Source of the DNA: Haloglomus litoreum
GTDB lineage: Archaea; Halobacteriota; Halobacteria; Halobacteriales; Haloarculaceae
Direction: 5' to 3'
Length of the DNA stretch: 64,000 nucleotides
NCBI RefSeq assembly: GCF_029338515.1
Contig: NZ_CP119988.1
Span: forward strand, 3,162,001-3,226,000
The notes beneath the pieces are model-generated. The model was given only the letters and a program-made list of their open reading frames with translations, made no database searches and was not told where the DNA came from. The translations under genes and the position numbers were made by a program. Positions 8,195 through 17,220 of this stretch are shown piece by piece; the stretch's first letter is position 1; every line of letters starts with the position of its first letter.

Positions 8195-9581
8195 GATTGA
8201 TCGGGCCGCAGAAACCGACTGGCTCCATTCGCACCTCACCGACAGTGAAGAACAACTGCTCGTCCTCTATGGCCGACGACGCGTCGGGAAGACGACGCTC
8301 GTTACAACTGTCCTCGAGACTCTCGAGAGACCTACGTTCTACTACCTCTGTGACGAACGTGGGACCAGTCAGAACGCACGGCGCTTCGCTGAACAGTGTG
8401 CCGGCACCCTCGATGATATTCCACCCGATGTCGACGGCTTCGTCGACGCCTTCGAGTACCTCGCACATCGCCTCGACGACCCCGCCGTCGTTGCCCTCGA
8501 CGAGTTCTCATATCTCGTTGACGAAGACGAAACCATCCCATCGGTCTTCCAGACCGTGGTCGACGAGACCCTCGATGGGACAGGTATCTCGCTCGTCCTT
8601 CTGGGCTCGTCCATCTCGATGATGGAGGAGGGCGTCCTGAGTTACGAAAGTCCGCTCTATGGCCGTCGAACGGGCCAGTGGCGGATGGAACCGATGTCGT
8701 TCGGCGATGCCGCCGGATTCTTCCCGGACTACGGCCCGATCGAACTGGTCGAAGCCTACAGCATCCTTGGCGGGGTTCCGGCCTACCTCGAGCAGTTCGA
8801 TTCCGACCTCGCGCTCCTCGAAAACGTTGAGTCGTCGATCCTTTCGAAAGGGGCGTTCCTGTACGAGGAGCCCGAATTCCTGTTACGGCAGGAACTCCGT
8901 GAACCATCGACGTATATGGCGATTCTGGAAGCCATCGCAGGGGGCGCAACTCGGGTTAGCGAGATCGGAAACGAAATCGGGCGGGACGCGAGTTCGATCT
9001 CCAGGTACCTCCAGAACCTCACACGCATCGCACTCGTCGAGCGTGAGACGCCGGTCACCGATCCCGACGGTCGCGGGGTCTACCGTATCACGGACCAGTT
9101 CCTCCGCTTCTGGTTTCGGTACGTGCTCCCGAACCGCGCGACGCTCGAACAGGGCCACACCGTGCCCGTGCGTGACGTAATCGGAGAAACGCTCCCCGAA
9201 CACACGAGTTGGACATTCGAAGAGGTATGCCGACAAGCCGTCGGAACGGTTGCATTCCCCGTCTCCTGTTCCCGGGTCGGCCGCTGGTGGTACGGCGGCA
9301 ACGAGGTGGACATTGCTGGCGTCAACGAGCAGACTGACACGCTCTTGCTCGGCGAGTGCAAGTGGACCAGCGATGCGGTCGGGCGCGGACTGCTCGGTGA
9401 CCTCGAAGCGCTCGAAAGCGAGATCCGCTGGCACGGGACCGACCGATCCGTCGTCTACGCACTCTTCGCTAAAACAGGATTCACAGCCCAACTAGAGAAC
9501 CTGGCGGCCGAACGCGGCGATCTGTGGCTGTTCACGCCGGCAGAGATCGTTGATCTGTTCGATCGACCGCGAGCCGATTGA
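8193..9581 (+). CDS. Archaeal AAA-type ATPase with DUF234-like C-terminus
   Basis: A 462-residue protein. The P-loop GRRRVGKTTL is near residue 27-36, Walker B VVALDEFSYL near 97, and a sensor region LLGSSISMMEEG near 145. A winged helix at about 255-310 (SEIGNEIGRDASSISRYLQNL) precedes a restriction-nuclease-like DUF234 domain at 370-450 containing EVDIAGVN and LLGECKW. The architecture is the archaeal ATPase (PF01637) plus DUF234 family, widespread and often mobile in archaea, with unknown role. The gene stands alone with its own symmetrical promoter. Confidence 0.88.
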   Translation: MIDRAAETDWLHSHLTDSEEQLLVLYGRRRVGKTTLVTTVLETLERPTFYYLCDERGTSQNARRFAEQCAGTLDDIPPDVDGFVDAFEYLAHRLDDPAVVALDEFSYLVDEDETIPSVFQTVVDETLDGTGISLVLLGSSISMMEEGVLSYESPLYGRRTGQWRMEPMSFGDAAGFFPDYGPIELVEAYSILGGVPAYLEQFDSDLALLENVESSILSKGAFLYEEPEFLLRQELREPSTYMAILEAIAGGATRVSEIGNEIGRDASSISRYLQNLTRIALVERETPVTDPDGRGVYRITDQFLRFWFRYVLPNRATLEQGHTVPVRDVIGETLPEHTSWTFEEVCRQAVGTVAFPVSCSRVGRWWYGGNEVDIAGVNEQTDTLLLGECKWTSDAVGRGLLGDLEALESEIRWHGTDRSVVYALFAKTGFTAQLENLAAERGDLWLFTPAEIVDLFDRPRAD

Positions 9582-9591
9582 CGGAAAATAT

Positions 9592-10176
9592 CTAGGCGCA
9601 AGCCTCGCGCTTCAGGGCGGGTTGACATCCTCCCACGACCTCGTGCCGGGCGACCTCGTTCGCCTTCGCGACCTTCCACTCGTTCGGAACGAGTGTCGAG
9701 GTGCCCGGATAGTGGACCGTGCCGTCCTCGACGAGCCCGTTGAGCGTCTTCATCATCTCGCGGGCCGGCGTCTCGTCGTCCCAGCGGTGGATGTAGAGCA
9801 CGTCGACGTAATCGGTGCCGAGACGGTCCAGCAGCGTGTCGATCCGATGCCGGACGTTCTTCCGGTTGGTCCCCCGGCTGTTGGGGTCGTCCTCGCGGGT
9901 CTGCCAGTAGATCTTCGACGCGATGGTGTAGCGCTCGCGGTCCCGGTCGGCCAGCCAGTCGCCGATCCACTCCTCGCACGTCCCGCCACCGTAGACGTCG
10001 GCCGTGTCGATGAACCGCCCACCGTGCTCGGCGTAGGTGTCGAGCAGCTGATGGGCGCGGTCCTCGCCGATCTCGACGTTCCCGTCCTCGGTCTCCTTCC
10101 CGAAGCGCCACGTGCCGAACTGTATCTCACTGGTCTGCAGCCCCGTGTCTCCGAGTGATACGAATTCGAGGTCCAT
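9592..10176 (-). pseudogene. Aldo/keto reductase truncated by an IS end
   Basis: A 194-residue remnant of a protein normally about 320 residues long. The family start is present (LEFVSLGDTGLQTSEIQFGT), as are the catalytic Asp/Tyr in FIDTADVYGGG, the Lys region ASKIYW and the strand VDVLYIHRWD. Homology stops at about residue 178 (WKVAKANEVARHE). The remaining residues, VGGCQPALKREACA, are translated IS end sequence. The NADP-binding C-terminal half of the barrel is gone, so the product should be inactive. Confidence 0.85.
9594..9645. repeat. IS200/IS605-type end inside an aldo/keto reductase
   Basis: The core TTGACATCCTCCCACGAC matches the tips of the other IS ends in the window. The adjoining AGGCGCAAGCCTCGCGCTTCAGGG segment is not reductase sequence. 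The junction provides the last codons and stop of the truncated reductase reading leftward. No transposase gene remains. Confidence 0.6.
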
Positions 10177-10251
10177 CTCGACGTTGGGGTAGTGGTGCCG
10201 CGGTCGAAAAGGTACGGATGCCGGGGATTCCCCTACGAGGTCAGTCGTGAG

Positions 10252-10674
10252 TCACTGACTCAGCCCGTCAAGCGACGCCGAGAGCTGCTGCTCCGTCTCG
10301 AGACCCGTGTGGAACCGGCCGATGGTCTCGCTCTGGTGCTCGGGGCAGGCCAGCAGCGCGACCGCCCCATCCTGCACCGGGACCACCGGATGCCCGGGAC
10401 TGTGCGGCGCGAACTGGCAGCTGGGGCATCGAACCCCACCGGCTGGGCGGTGGTCCAGAAGGTCCGGCGTCTCGTCGCTCGTGAACCCGCAGACATCGAC
10501 AAACCGTTCGAGATGTGCGTCACAGCCGACGAGCGGCACCGCGAGCTGCTCCAGCAGCAGGAAGGACACTGACCCGCGCGAGGTCGCGTCGAGCGCGGAT
10601 TCGCAGTCGTCACACTCGATGGGTGGCTGGCCCTGAACCCCCTCACGCTGCCGGGGGACATCTGTGGGAGACAT
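10252..10674 (-). CDS. Small zinc-ribbon protein, haloarchaeal hypothetical
   Basis: A 140-residue protein. I chose the ATG at 10674 because upstream residues look like non-coding translation. It carries CxxC pairs (ECDDCES near residue 20; RCPSCQ near 93) and further Cys/His residues (VGCDAHLE, ACPEHQS), which suggests two metal sites. The C-terminal HTGLETEQQLSASLDGL looks helical. No enzyme motif is seen. It is transcribed divergently from the histidine kinase. Confidence 0.65.
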   Translation of the reverse strand: MSPTDVPRQREGVQGQPPIECDDCESALDATSRGSVSFLLLEQLAVPLVGCDAHLERFVDVCGFTSDETPDLLDHRPAGGVRCPSCQFAPHSPGHPVVPVQDGAVALLACPEHQSETIGRFHTGLETEQQLSASLDGLSQ

Positions 10675-10794
10675 GCGAGATGGCGAAGGCTTGCACCCCG
10701 ACACGGGTAAGGCTGGGGACAGTGGGTGCGCGAAGCCGCAGACACACCACCGGACCACCCACAGGTTTAGCACCAGTCACGGCCAATCCACCGT

Positions 10795-12213
10795 ATGGCC
10801 GATGGAGGCCCAATAGCGGTACTGCTCGTCGGCGGTGGCCGAGTGGCCGCGGCCATCGCCGAGCAGCTGGAGTCGGCCTCCGACCTGGCCGTCGAGACGA
10901 CCGACGACCCGGCCAGCCACATGGCGAGCAGTTTCGACTGCATCGTGCTCCCGGACACCACCGAGAGCCCCGACGACCTGATGCGCCTGGGGCAGCTCCG
11001 CGCAGACCACCCGGAGACGCCGATGGTCGTCGTCCTCGAGAACCCGGAGCGCCCGCCGCCCGAGATGGACCCCTCCTGGCTGGACGTGGTCCAGCTGGAC
11101 GACCCGGAGGCCGACCTCGTCGCGGCAGTCCAGGAAGCGGTCCAGCGCGACCGGCCCGAGCCGTCGGATTACCGAGAGACGTTCAGCGCGCTCGTCGAGC
11201 ACTCGCCCGCGATGATCGCCATCCTCGACGAGACCGGCGAGTACCGCTACGTGAGCCCATCCGTCGAGACGGTCCTGGGCTACGAGCCCGACCAGCTGAT
11301 CGGCGAGGACGCGTTCGCCCTGATCCACGAGGACGACCGGCCCGCAGTGGTCGAGGAGTTCACGGACGCCCTGGACGTGCCCGACCACCGGGCCACCGTC
11401 GAGTACCGGTACCGCCACGCGAGCGGTGACTGGCGGGTACTCCAGTCGTGGGGCAAGAACCGGCTCGAAGACCCCGAGATCGACGGGGTCCTCGTGACGA
11501 CGCTCGACGTGACCGAGCGGAAGGCGTACGAGCGCGAACTGGAGCGCCGGAACGAGCGCCTCGACCGGTTCACCTCGGTCGTCAGTCACGACCTCCGCAA
11601 CCCGCTGAACGTGATCCAGGGCCACGTGGAGGCGGCCCGGGCCGGAGCCGACCCGGACATCGACGCCATCGGCCGCGCCGCCGACCGCATCGAGGCCATC
11701 ACCGGCGACCTGCTGACGCTCGCCAGGGAGGGTCGAACGGTCGGCGAGACCGAATCCGTCGACATCGCGTCGGTGGCCCAGGCAGCATGGAGCCTCGTCG
11801 ACGCCCCGGATGCGACCCTCGAGATCGACGACATCGGGACCCTCACCGCCGACAGGGACCGGTTCCAGGCGCTGCTTGAGAACCTGTTCCGAAACAGCGT
11901 GGAGCATGGCGCCACGGACAGCCGGACGGAGTCCGGCGACGGCATCGACCCCGGCGACTCGGCGGTCACCGTCAGCCTCGGGGTACTGGCCGACGGCGAG
12001 GGATTCTACGTCGCGGACGACGGCCCGGGCATCCCGTCCGACCAGCGCGAGTCCGTGTTCGACTGGGGCCACTCGACCAGCGATGCCGGGACCGGCTTCG
12101 GCCTCGCCATCGTGCGGAGCATCGCCGAGGCCCACGGGTGGACGGTCGAGGCGACCGAGAGCGAGGCCGGCGGCGCACGCTTCGAGATCCGGGGCGTGGA
12201 GTCCCTGGACTGA
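10795..12213 (+). CDS. PAS-domain sensor histidine kinase
   Basis: A 472-residue soluble kinase. Residues 1-115 resemble a receiver domain but lack clear phospho-Asp and Lys signatures. A PAS domain spans about 125-240 (AMIAILDETGEYRYVSPS). The H-box is VVSHDLRNPLNVIQG near 262, followed by the N-box LFRNSVEHG near 365, G1 VADDGPGIP near 403 and G2 GFGLAIV near 436. No membrane segment is present, so it probably senses an intracellular signal. No cognate response regulator is adjacent, as is common in haloarchaea. Confidence 0.92.
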   Translation: MADGGPIAVLLVGGGRVAAAIAEQLESASDLAVETTDDPASHMASSFDCIVLPDTTESPDDLMRLGQLRADHPETPMVVVLENPERPPPEMDPSWLDVVQLDDPEADLVAAVQEAVQRDRPEPSDYRETFSALVEHSPAMIAILDETGEYRYVSPSVETVLGYEPDQLIGEDAFALIHEDDRPAVVEEFTDALDVPDHRATVEYRYRHASGDWRVLQSWGKNRLEDPEIDGVLVTTLDVTERKAYERELERRNERLDRFTSVVSHDLRNPLNVIQGHVEAARAGADPDIDAIGRAADRIEAITGDLLTLAREGRTVGETESVDIASVAQAAWSLVDAPDATLEIDDIGTLTADRDRFQALLENLFRNSVEHGATDSRTESGDGIDPGDSAVTVSLGVLADGEGFYVADDGPGIPSDQRESVFDWGHSTSDAGTGFGLAIVRSIAEAHGWTVEATESEAGGARFEIRGVESLD

Positions 12214-12327
12214 CCCGGCAGGCCGGTCGCGGAGTCACTCTACCGACGAAAGCCACACCCCCGCTGTCTCGGCTGAACCGGCCACTGAACGGGCCGTCAG
12301 TTCTGGAGTGGCCACCAAACACTTACG

Positions 12328-12348
12328 GTTACTCAGATTCTGGGTAAC
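12328..12348 (+). promoter_or_regulatory. TrmB-like operator upstream of glmU
   Basis: GTTACTCA-gattc-TGGGTAAC is an 8-5-8 inverted repeat ending 3 bases before the ATG at 12352. It contains TACT-N8-GGGTA, one mismatch from the TACT-N(7-8)-GAGTA consensus of Halobacterium TrmB. The position near the expected transcription start suggests repression. The same architecture occurs before 22299 and 24693. Confidence 0.65.
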
Positions 12349-12351
12349 TTC

Positions 12352-13545
12352 ATGAGCCTCGATACGGCTGTCGTCCTCGCGGGGGGTGAGGGCCGGCGCC
12401 TTCGGCCACTCACGAGGAACCGGCCCAAGCCCATGCTTCCCGCGGGCAACCGGCCGATCCTCGAACACGTCCTCGACACGCTCGTCGATGCCGCGGTCGA
12501 GCGGATCGTCCTCGTCGTCGGCTACAAGCACGACCGGGTGCAAGAACACTTCGGCCCCAGCTATCGCGACGTGCCGCTGGAGTACGCCATCCAGCGCAAG
12601 GAACTCGGGAGCGGGCACGCGCTGTTGCAGGCCCGCGAACACGTCGACGAGCCGATGCTCGTCCTGAACGGCGACCGGATCATCGACCCGAGTATCGTCG
12701 CGGACGTGACGGACGCGTTCGCCGACCGTGGGGAGCCCACACTCGCGGTGATGGAGCACCCGGAGGCCCACACCTTCGGCGCCGTGCGGCTCGATGGCGA
12801 CCGGGTGAGCGAACTCGTCGAGAAGCCGATGGCCGGCGAGTACCGCCTCATCAACGCCGGCGTCTACGCCTTCACGCCCGAGGTCTTCGACGAACTGGCC
12901 GAGACCCCCAAGCGAGACGGCGAACTCGACCTGACCGCGGCCATCTCCCGGCGCATCGAGGCCGACGATCCCGTCTGGGGCGTCCGGACGGACGGCCTCT
13001 GGGTCGACGCCACCTTCCCGTGGGACCTGCTCTCGATCACCCGCGAGGTGCTCCACACGAACCGCATCGACGAACCCGAGACCGAGGACACCCTCCACGT
13101 CGCGCCGTCGGCCATCGTCCATCCGGACGCGACGCTGCGAGCCCCGCTCGTCGTCGGTCCGGACTGCGAGGTCGGACCGAACGCGGTCGTCGGGCCGGAC
13201 ACCGCACTCGGCCGGAACGTCACCGTCGGGGCGAACGCCACCGTCGAGCGGTCGGTGCTCGACGCCGACACGCGGGTCGGCGCCGGCTCCACGCTCGTCG
13301 AGTGCGTCACCGGGGAGGACGTGACCCTGGGCGCGAACACCACGGTGCCGGGCGGGCCCGCCGACGTCGCTCTCGACGACCGTGTCTACCGCGACCAGCG
13401 CCTCGGCGCCGTCTTCGCCGACCGCGTGGTCGCCCGCGGCGCCGTCACGGCCGAACCGGGATCGCTCGTCGGGCCGAACGCCACGCTCGGTACCGGCGTC
13501 CACGTCCGGGGCCGGATCGACGAGGACAGCGAGGTGGTCCGCTGA
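12352..13545 (+). CDS. glmU: GlmU-like sugar-1-phosphate nucleotidyltransferase/acetyltransferase
   Basis: A 397-residue bifunctional enzyme. The N-terminal nucleotidyltransferase domain (1-230) has LAGGEGRRLRPLTRNRPKPM, the metal Asp region LVLNGDRIID and EKPMAGEYRLINAGVYAF. Residues 245-390 are left-handed beta-helix hexapeptide repeats (VVGPDCEVGPNAVVGPDTAL). It is expected to acetylate GlcN-1-P and couple it to UTP, giving UDP-GlcNAc. Its stop codon overlaps the glmS start, and the partner makes the substrate, which supports GlmU over another sugar specificity. A TrmB-like operator lies just upstream. Confidence 0.82.
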   Translation: MSLDTAVVLAGGEGRRLRPLTRNRPKPMLPAGNRPILEHVLDTLVDAAVERIVLVVGYKHDRVQEHFGPSYRDVPLEYAIQRKELGSGHALLQAREHVDEPMLVLNGDRIIDPSIVADVTDAFADRGEPTLAVMEHPEAHTFGAVRLDGDRVSELVEKPMAGEYRLINAGVYAFTPEVFDELAETPKRDGELDLTAAISRRIEADDPVWGVRTDGLWVDATFPWDLLSITREVLHTNRIDEPETEDTLHVAPSAIVHPDATLRAPLVVGPDCEVGPNAVVGPDTALGRNVTVGANATVERSVLDADTRVGAGSTLVECVTGEDVTLGANTTVPGGPADVALDDRVYRDQRLGAVFADRVVARGAVTAEPGSLVGPNATLGTGVHVRGRIDEDSEVVR

Positions 13546-15374
13546 TGTGTGGCATCATCGGCTGCGTCGGCCGTGGCGACGAGACGCTCGAGACGCTCGT
13601 CCACGGGCTCTCGAAGCTCGAGTATCGGGGCTACGACTCCGCCGGCGTCGCGCTCACGGCACCCGGGGACGAGGAGGTCGCGGTGGTCAAGCGCGAGGGC
13701 GAACTCGACGCGCTCCGACGCGTCCTCGAGACGGCCGCGGCCGACGGCACCGCCCCGACCGGGACGGTCGGCATGGGCCACACCCGCTGGTCCACACACG
13801 GGCCGCCCTCGGACGCCAACGCCCACCCGCACACGGACTGTGCCGGCAAGGTTGCCGTCGTCCACAACGGCATCATCGAGAACTACCAGGCACTCCGCGA
13901 CGAGCTCTCCGAAGCGGGCCACACGTTCCGCTCGGAGACGGACACGGAGGTCATCCCGCACCTCATCGAGGAGCTGCTCGACGGCCCCGAGTACGACGCG
14001 ACGGACCCGGAGCCGGCCATCCGCGAGGCGATGACACGCCTGGAGGGGAGCTTCGCGGTCGTCGTCTCGGTCGCCGGCGTGGAGACGCTGTTCGCCTCCC
14101 GACAGGACAATCCGCTCGTGCTCGGTGCTGGTGCGGATGCGACGTATCTCGCCAGCGACGTGCCCGCGTTCCGCGAGTTCACCGACCGTGTCGTCTACCT
14201 CGAGAACGGCGAGTTCGCCCGGGTCGACACCGAGGGCTGGACCGTCACCGACACCGCCGGGAACCCGGTCGAGAAGACGGTCGAGACGGTCGAGTGGGAC
14301 CCCGAGGACACCGGCAAGTCCGGCTACGACCACTTCATGCTGAAGGAGATCTACGAGCAGCCACGCGCCCTGCGCCAGTGTCTCCAGGGGCGCGTCGACG
14401 AGATGGGCGGCCGCGTCACGCTCGACGTCGACGTGGACCCCGAGCGTGTGCAGTTCGTCGCCTGCGGCACCTCGTATCACGCGGCGCTGTACGGCGCCGA
14501 GCTGTTCCGGCAGGCCGGCGTGCCCGCCCAGTGCTACCTCGCCAGCGAGTACGCCACCTCGCCACCACCCGTCGACGGCGCGCTCGTGGTCGGTGTCACG
14601 CAGTCGGGCGAGACCGCCGACACGCTGAGTGCGCTCCGCGAGGCCCGCTCGCGGGGCGCCCGAACGCTCGCGTGTACGAACACGGTCGGCTCGACCGCGG
14701 CCCGCGAGTGCGACGAGACGCTGTACATCCGCTCGGGCCCGGAGATCGGCGTCGCCGCGACCAAGACCTTCGCCTCACAGCAGACCGCGCTCAACATGCT
14801 CGCACTCTCGCTCGCCCGGCAGAACGGCCGCGCGGACCTCCGCGACTCACTCTCGGCACTCCGTGATCTCCCGGGCGACGTGCAGGCAGTCCTCGACGAG
14901 TCCGCGGCCGAGACGGTCGCCGAGGAGTTCGTCGACGCGCCCTCGTACTTCTTCATCGGGCGGGGGGTCCACTACCCGGTCGCGCTGGAGGGCGCGCTGA
15001 AACTGAAGGAGATCTCCTACAAGCACGCCGAGGGCTTCGCCTCGGGCGAACTCAAGCACGGCCCGCTCGCCCTGGTGACCGAGAAGACGCCCGTCTTCGC
15101 GGTCGTCACGGGCGACGGCCCGCTCGCGACCAAGACCATCGGGAACGTCAAGGAGGTCGAGTCACGCGACGCACCGGTCGTCGCCGTCACCGACGGCCGG
15201 AGCGAGGTCGAGCGCTACGCCGACCACGTCCTCGAGATTCCCGAGGCCCCGCCACGGACCGCGGCCGTGCTGGCGAACGTCCAGCTGCAACTCGTGGCCT
15301 ACCACGTGGCCGACTTTCTCGGCCGGCCGATAGACAAGCCGCGCAACCTCGCGAAGAGCGTGACGGTGGAGTGA
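13545..15374 (+). CDS. glmS: Glutamine-fructose-6-phosphate aminotransferase
   Basis: A 609-residue protein starting MCGIIGCVG, with Cys2 as the class II amidotransferase nucleophile and KLEYRGYDSAG downstream. Two SIS domains follow: FVACGTSYHAALYG near 307 and VGVTQSGETADT near 350, then FIGRGVHYPVALEGALKLKE near 470. It ends with KSVTVE, the conserved GlmS C-terminus. It converts fructose-6-P and glutamine to glucosamine-6-P, the first step to UDP-GlcNAc. The ATG overlaps the last base of the glmU stop (TGATG), so the two are translationally coupled. Confidence 0.97.
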   Translation: MCGIIGCVGRGDETLETLVHGLSKLEYRGYDSAGVALTAPGDEEVAVVKREGELDALRRVLETAAADGTAPTGTVGMGHTRWSTHGPPSDANAHPHTDCAGKVAVVHNGIIENYQALRDELSEAGHTFRSETDTEVIPHLIEELLDGPEYDATDPEPAIREAMTRLEGSFAVVVSVAGVETLFASRQDNPLVLGAGADATYLASDVPAFREFTDRVVYLENGEFARVDTEGWTVTDTAGNPVEKTVETVEWDPEDTGKSGYDHFMLKEIYEQPRALRQCLQGRVDEMGGRVTLDVDVDPERVQFVACGTSYHAALYGAELFRQAGVPAQCYLASEYATSPPPVDGALVVGVTQSGETADTLSALREARSRGARTLACTNTVGSTAARECDETLYIRSGPEIGVAATKTFASQQTALNMLALSLARQNGRADLRDSLSALRDLPGDVQAVLDESAAETVAEEFVDAPSYFFIGRGVHYPVALEGALKLKEISYKHAEGFASGELKHGPLALVTEKTPVFAVVTGDGPLATKTIGNVKEVESRDAPVVAVTDGRSEVERYADHVLEIPEAPPRTAAVLANVQLQLVAYHVADFLGRPIDKPRNLAKSVTVE

Positions 15375-15466
15375 GGGGCTTCCCCCGGAAGTAGGGACGT
15401 TTCCGTGGGAGAGCGACCGCCCATGGCGAACGCAGCCGTCGGAATCAGTTATCTGCCCTGGAGATA

Positions 15467-15475
15467 GATTTATTG
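15467..15475 (+). promoter_or_regulatory. TATA-like box for cassette 2
   Basis: GATTTATTG lies 23-31 bases upstream of the ATG at 15498, in an otherwise GC-rich gap after glmS. The spacing fits a leaderless haloarchaeal transcript. Confidence 0.45.
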
Positions 15476-15497
15476 ACTTCACTCGGATAGTTGTGCT

Positions 15498-16019
15498 ATG
15501 GACGACGAGGCTCCTGGTGTCGAGGCGTGGAAGGAGCAGACGAGTGCCTTCGACAGAGTACGGTCGGTCGCCGGGTCGGTCTCGGGGCCGCAACCGGTGT
15601 CGTACATCGCAACCGAGGCCCTGGTCGCGGAGAACACCGCTCGTGCCCACCTCGAACGGCTCGTCGACATGAACGTCCTCCTGGAACGGGATGTCGAGGG
15701 GACGGCGATGTACGAGCCCGATCCACTTCATACGCGGGTCCAGACCCTCCGGGATCTCCTCGACGAGTACGATCAGGACGGCCTCCTCGAGCTGAAGGCC
15801 GAGTTGCAGGAGCAGATGGAGACGTGGGGCCGTGACTACGGCGTCGGGTCCCCGGAAGCCCTCCGACGCCGGGCTGCCGAGAGCGACGACGCTGCGGAGA
15901 CACGGGAGATCCGAGAGACGGCGAACGACTGGGCGCTCCTGCGCTACCGGCTCGATATCATCGAGCAGGCGATAGAGAACTACGCGGCGTACAGTCGGGA
16001 CTCGCCCGCACCGGCCTGA
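15498..16019 (+). CDS. Winged-helix regulator-like protein, cassette 2
   Basis: A 173-residue paralogue of the protein at 254. The winged helix occupies about residues 18-75 (SYIATEALVAENTARAHLER, then LVDMNVLLERD), followed by a helical half with the family signature WGRDYGVGSPEALRRR. The partner gene starts one base after its stop. The recognition helix differs from those of the other two copies, which suggests different operators. Confidence 0.8.
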   Translation: MDDEAPGVEAWKEQTSAFDRVRSVAGSVSGPQPVSYIATEALVAENTARAHLERLVDMNVLLERDVEGTAMYEPDPLHTRVQTLRDLLDEYDQDGLLELKAELQEQMETWGRDYGVGSPEALRRRAAESDDAAETREIRETANDWALLRYRLDIIEQAIENYAAYSRDSPAPA

Positions 16020-16020
16020 G

Positions 16021-16461
16021 ATGAATGGTGATGGCTCGTCGTACGACGCAGCGGAGGCGTCCCATCGGGCGCTGCGCAGCATCCAGCGAGAACTCGAACG
16101 CCACCCGACCATCTCGACGGTTCGAGGCTTTCCATCAGGTGCGTACACGCAGGTGGTCGCGGAGGTCGCAATCGACCGTCTCGAGACCGATGCGACCGAG
16201 GGGACACTCACGGTACGCTGGTTCGCCGGGGAGACACCGGAGAAGAAGCCGACGTTCTCCTTCCACTACAGCGATGACAACGGTGACTTCGGGTGGCATC
16301 ACGAGCCGAATCCACACGTCGATGGGTGGGGGCACGTTCAGGCGCGACCCGATTCTACGGCCACGTACGACTACGAGCCGTATGCCTTCTCCTCGGACAG
16401 TCCGGCCCGGGTCGTCTGGGAGATGATGTCGCAGCTCGTCTCCACGCTCCAGTCCCGGTGA
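16021..16461 (+). CDS. Acidic partner protein of cassette 2, unknown function
   Basis: A 146-residue protein with the same plan as the partners at 797 and 17221: an N-terminal helix (ALRSIQRELERHPTIS), a beta-rich centre with FGWHHEPNPHVDGWGHVQ, and a C-terminal helix beginning RVVWEMMSQLV. Its TGA stop is formed by the tip of an IS200/IS605-type end, so the original C-terminus may have been a few residues longer. The length is close to that of its paralogues (150-152), so function may be kept. Confidence 0.75.
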   Translation: MNGDGSSYDAAEASHRALRSIQRELERHPTISTVRGFPSGAYTQVVAEVAIDRLETDATEGTLTVRWFAGETPEKKPTFSFHYSDDNGDFGWHHEPNPHVDGWGHVQARPDSTATYDYEPYAFSSDSPARVVWEMMSQLVSTLQSR

Positions 16462-16495
16462 CATCCCTCCCGGTCGAAGCGTGGGGGGGCTTTCC
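16459..16495. repeat. Solitary IS200/IS605-type end
   Basis: TGACATCCCTCCCGG, a diverged hairpin, then GGGGGCTTTCC matches the other IS ends here in orientation and in tip sequence. Its first three bases are the stop codon of the cassette-2 partner gene. The following bases to 16689 hold no gene I can support; a TATA-like stretch (near 16656) serves cassette 3. Confidence 0.55.
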
Positions 16496-16689
16496 GTACC
16501 GCAGGCGGAACAGTTGCCGATCTGCGACACGACCTGTTCTCACGGGACGAACGCCCACTCTCGGTATCGTCAGGTCGACGTTCACCTGGCGGTGGGCTGT
16601 GAGGGCCTCTCGCAGCTGGGGGATGGCTGTGTACTGGATATATTCGGAGAGGTCCCAATTCATAAGCACTCTCGATCCGTAGCGGAGGC

Positions 16690-17217
16690 ATGGTCGACTC
16701 GTGGACCGACTCGACGACGGCCAGAGAGCGGGTCGAGACCATCGCGACGACGCTCTCGGAACCGCGGACCGTCAACTGGGTGGCCGAGCAGGCAGAGGTG
16801 GAGTGGGACACCGCGAAGCGCCACCTCGCGAGCCTCGCGGATGCCGGTCTCCTCACGGTGACGGACGATGGCCAGTACGTTCCCGACCCGACGCGGGCGT
16901 ATTTCGACCACCTGCGGGACCTCATCCTCGAGAACGAGCGGTCGGAACTCCGTGCCGAACTGGAGGCCATCGCAGAGCGGGCCGACGACTGGAAGCAACG
17001 GTACGGGGTCGGATCGCCCGAGGAACTCGAGGCGACGCTGGCCGACGACCTGCCCGGGGACGAGGTGTCCGAACGCCGTCGCATCCTCCGTCGGTGGGAG
17101 CAGAGTCAGCGCTCGCGGGACCTCATCCGGAAGGCGCTGGCGCTGTACGACGACGTTCAGTCGCTCGGTGACGGCACTGCCGAGCGTTCAGGATCAACCG
17201 TCGAAGAGGCTGGCTGA
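16690..17217 (+). CDS. Winged-helix regulator-like protein, cassette 3
   Basis: A 175-residue paralogue of 254 and 15498. The winged helix is at about residues 12-70 (EPRTVNWVAEQAEVEWDTAK, then LADAGLLTVTDDGQ), followed by a long acidic helical region with WKQRYGVGSPEELEATL. Its first half is the most similar to cassette 1 (EPRTxNW in both). The partner begins 3 bases after the stop. Tandem arrangement with cassette 2 suggests local duplication and divergence. Confidence 0.8.
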   Translation: MVDSWTDSTTARERVETIATTLSEPRTVNWVAEQAEVEWDTAKRHLASLADAGLLTVTDDGQYVPDPTRAYFDHLRDLILENERSELRAELEAIAERADDWKQRYGVGSPEELEATLADDLPGDEVSERRRILRRWEQSQRSRDLIRKALALYDDVQSLGDGTAERSGSTVEEAG

Positions 17218-17220
17218 CCC

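Noticed and set aside
16355-16669. Minus-strand frame starting MNWDLSEYIQYTAIPQLREA
   Set aside because: Its second half is translated IS-end sequence and it runs antisense into the cassette-2 partner gene. No family is recognised.
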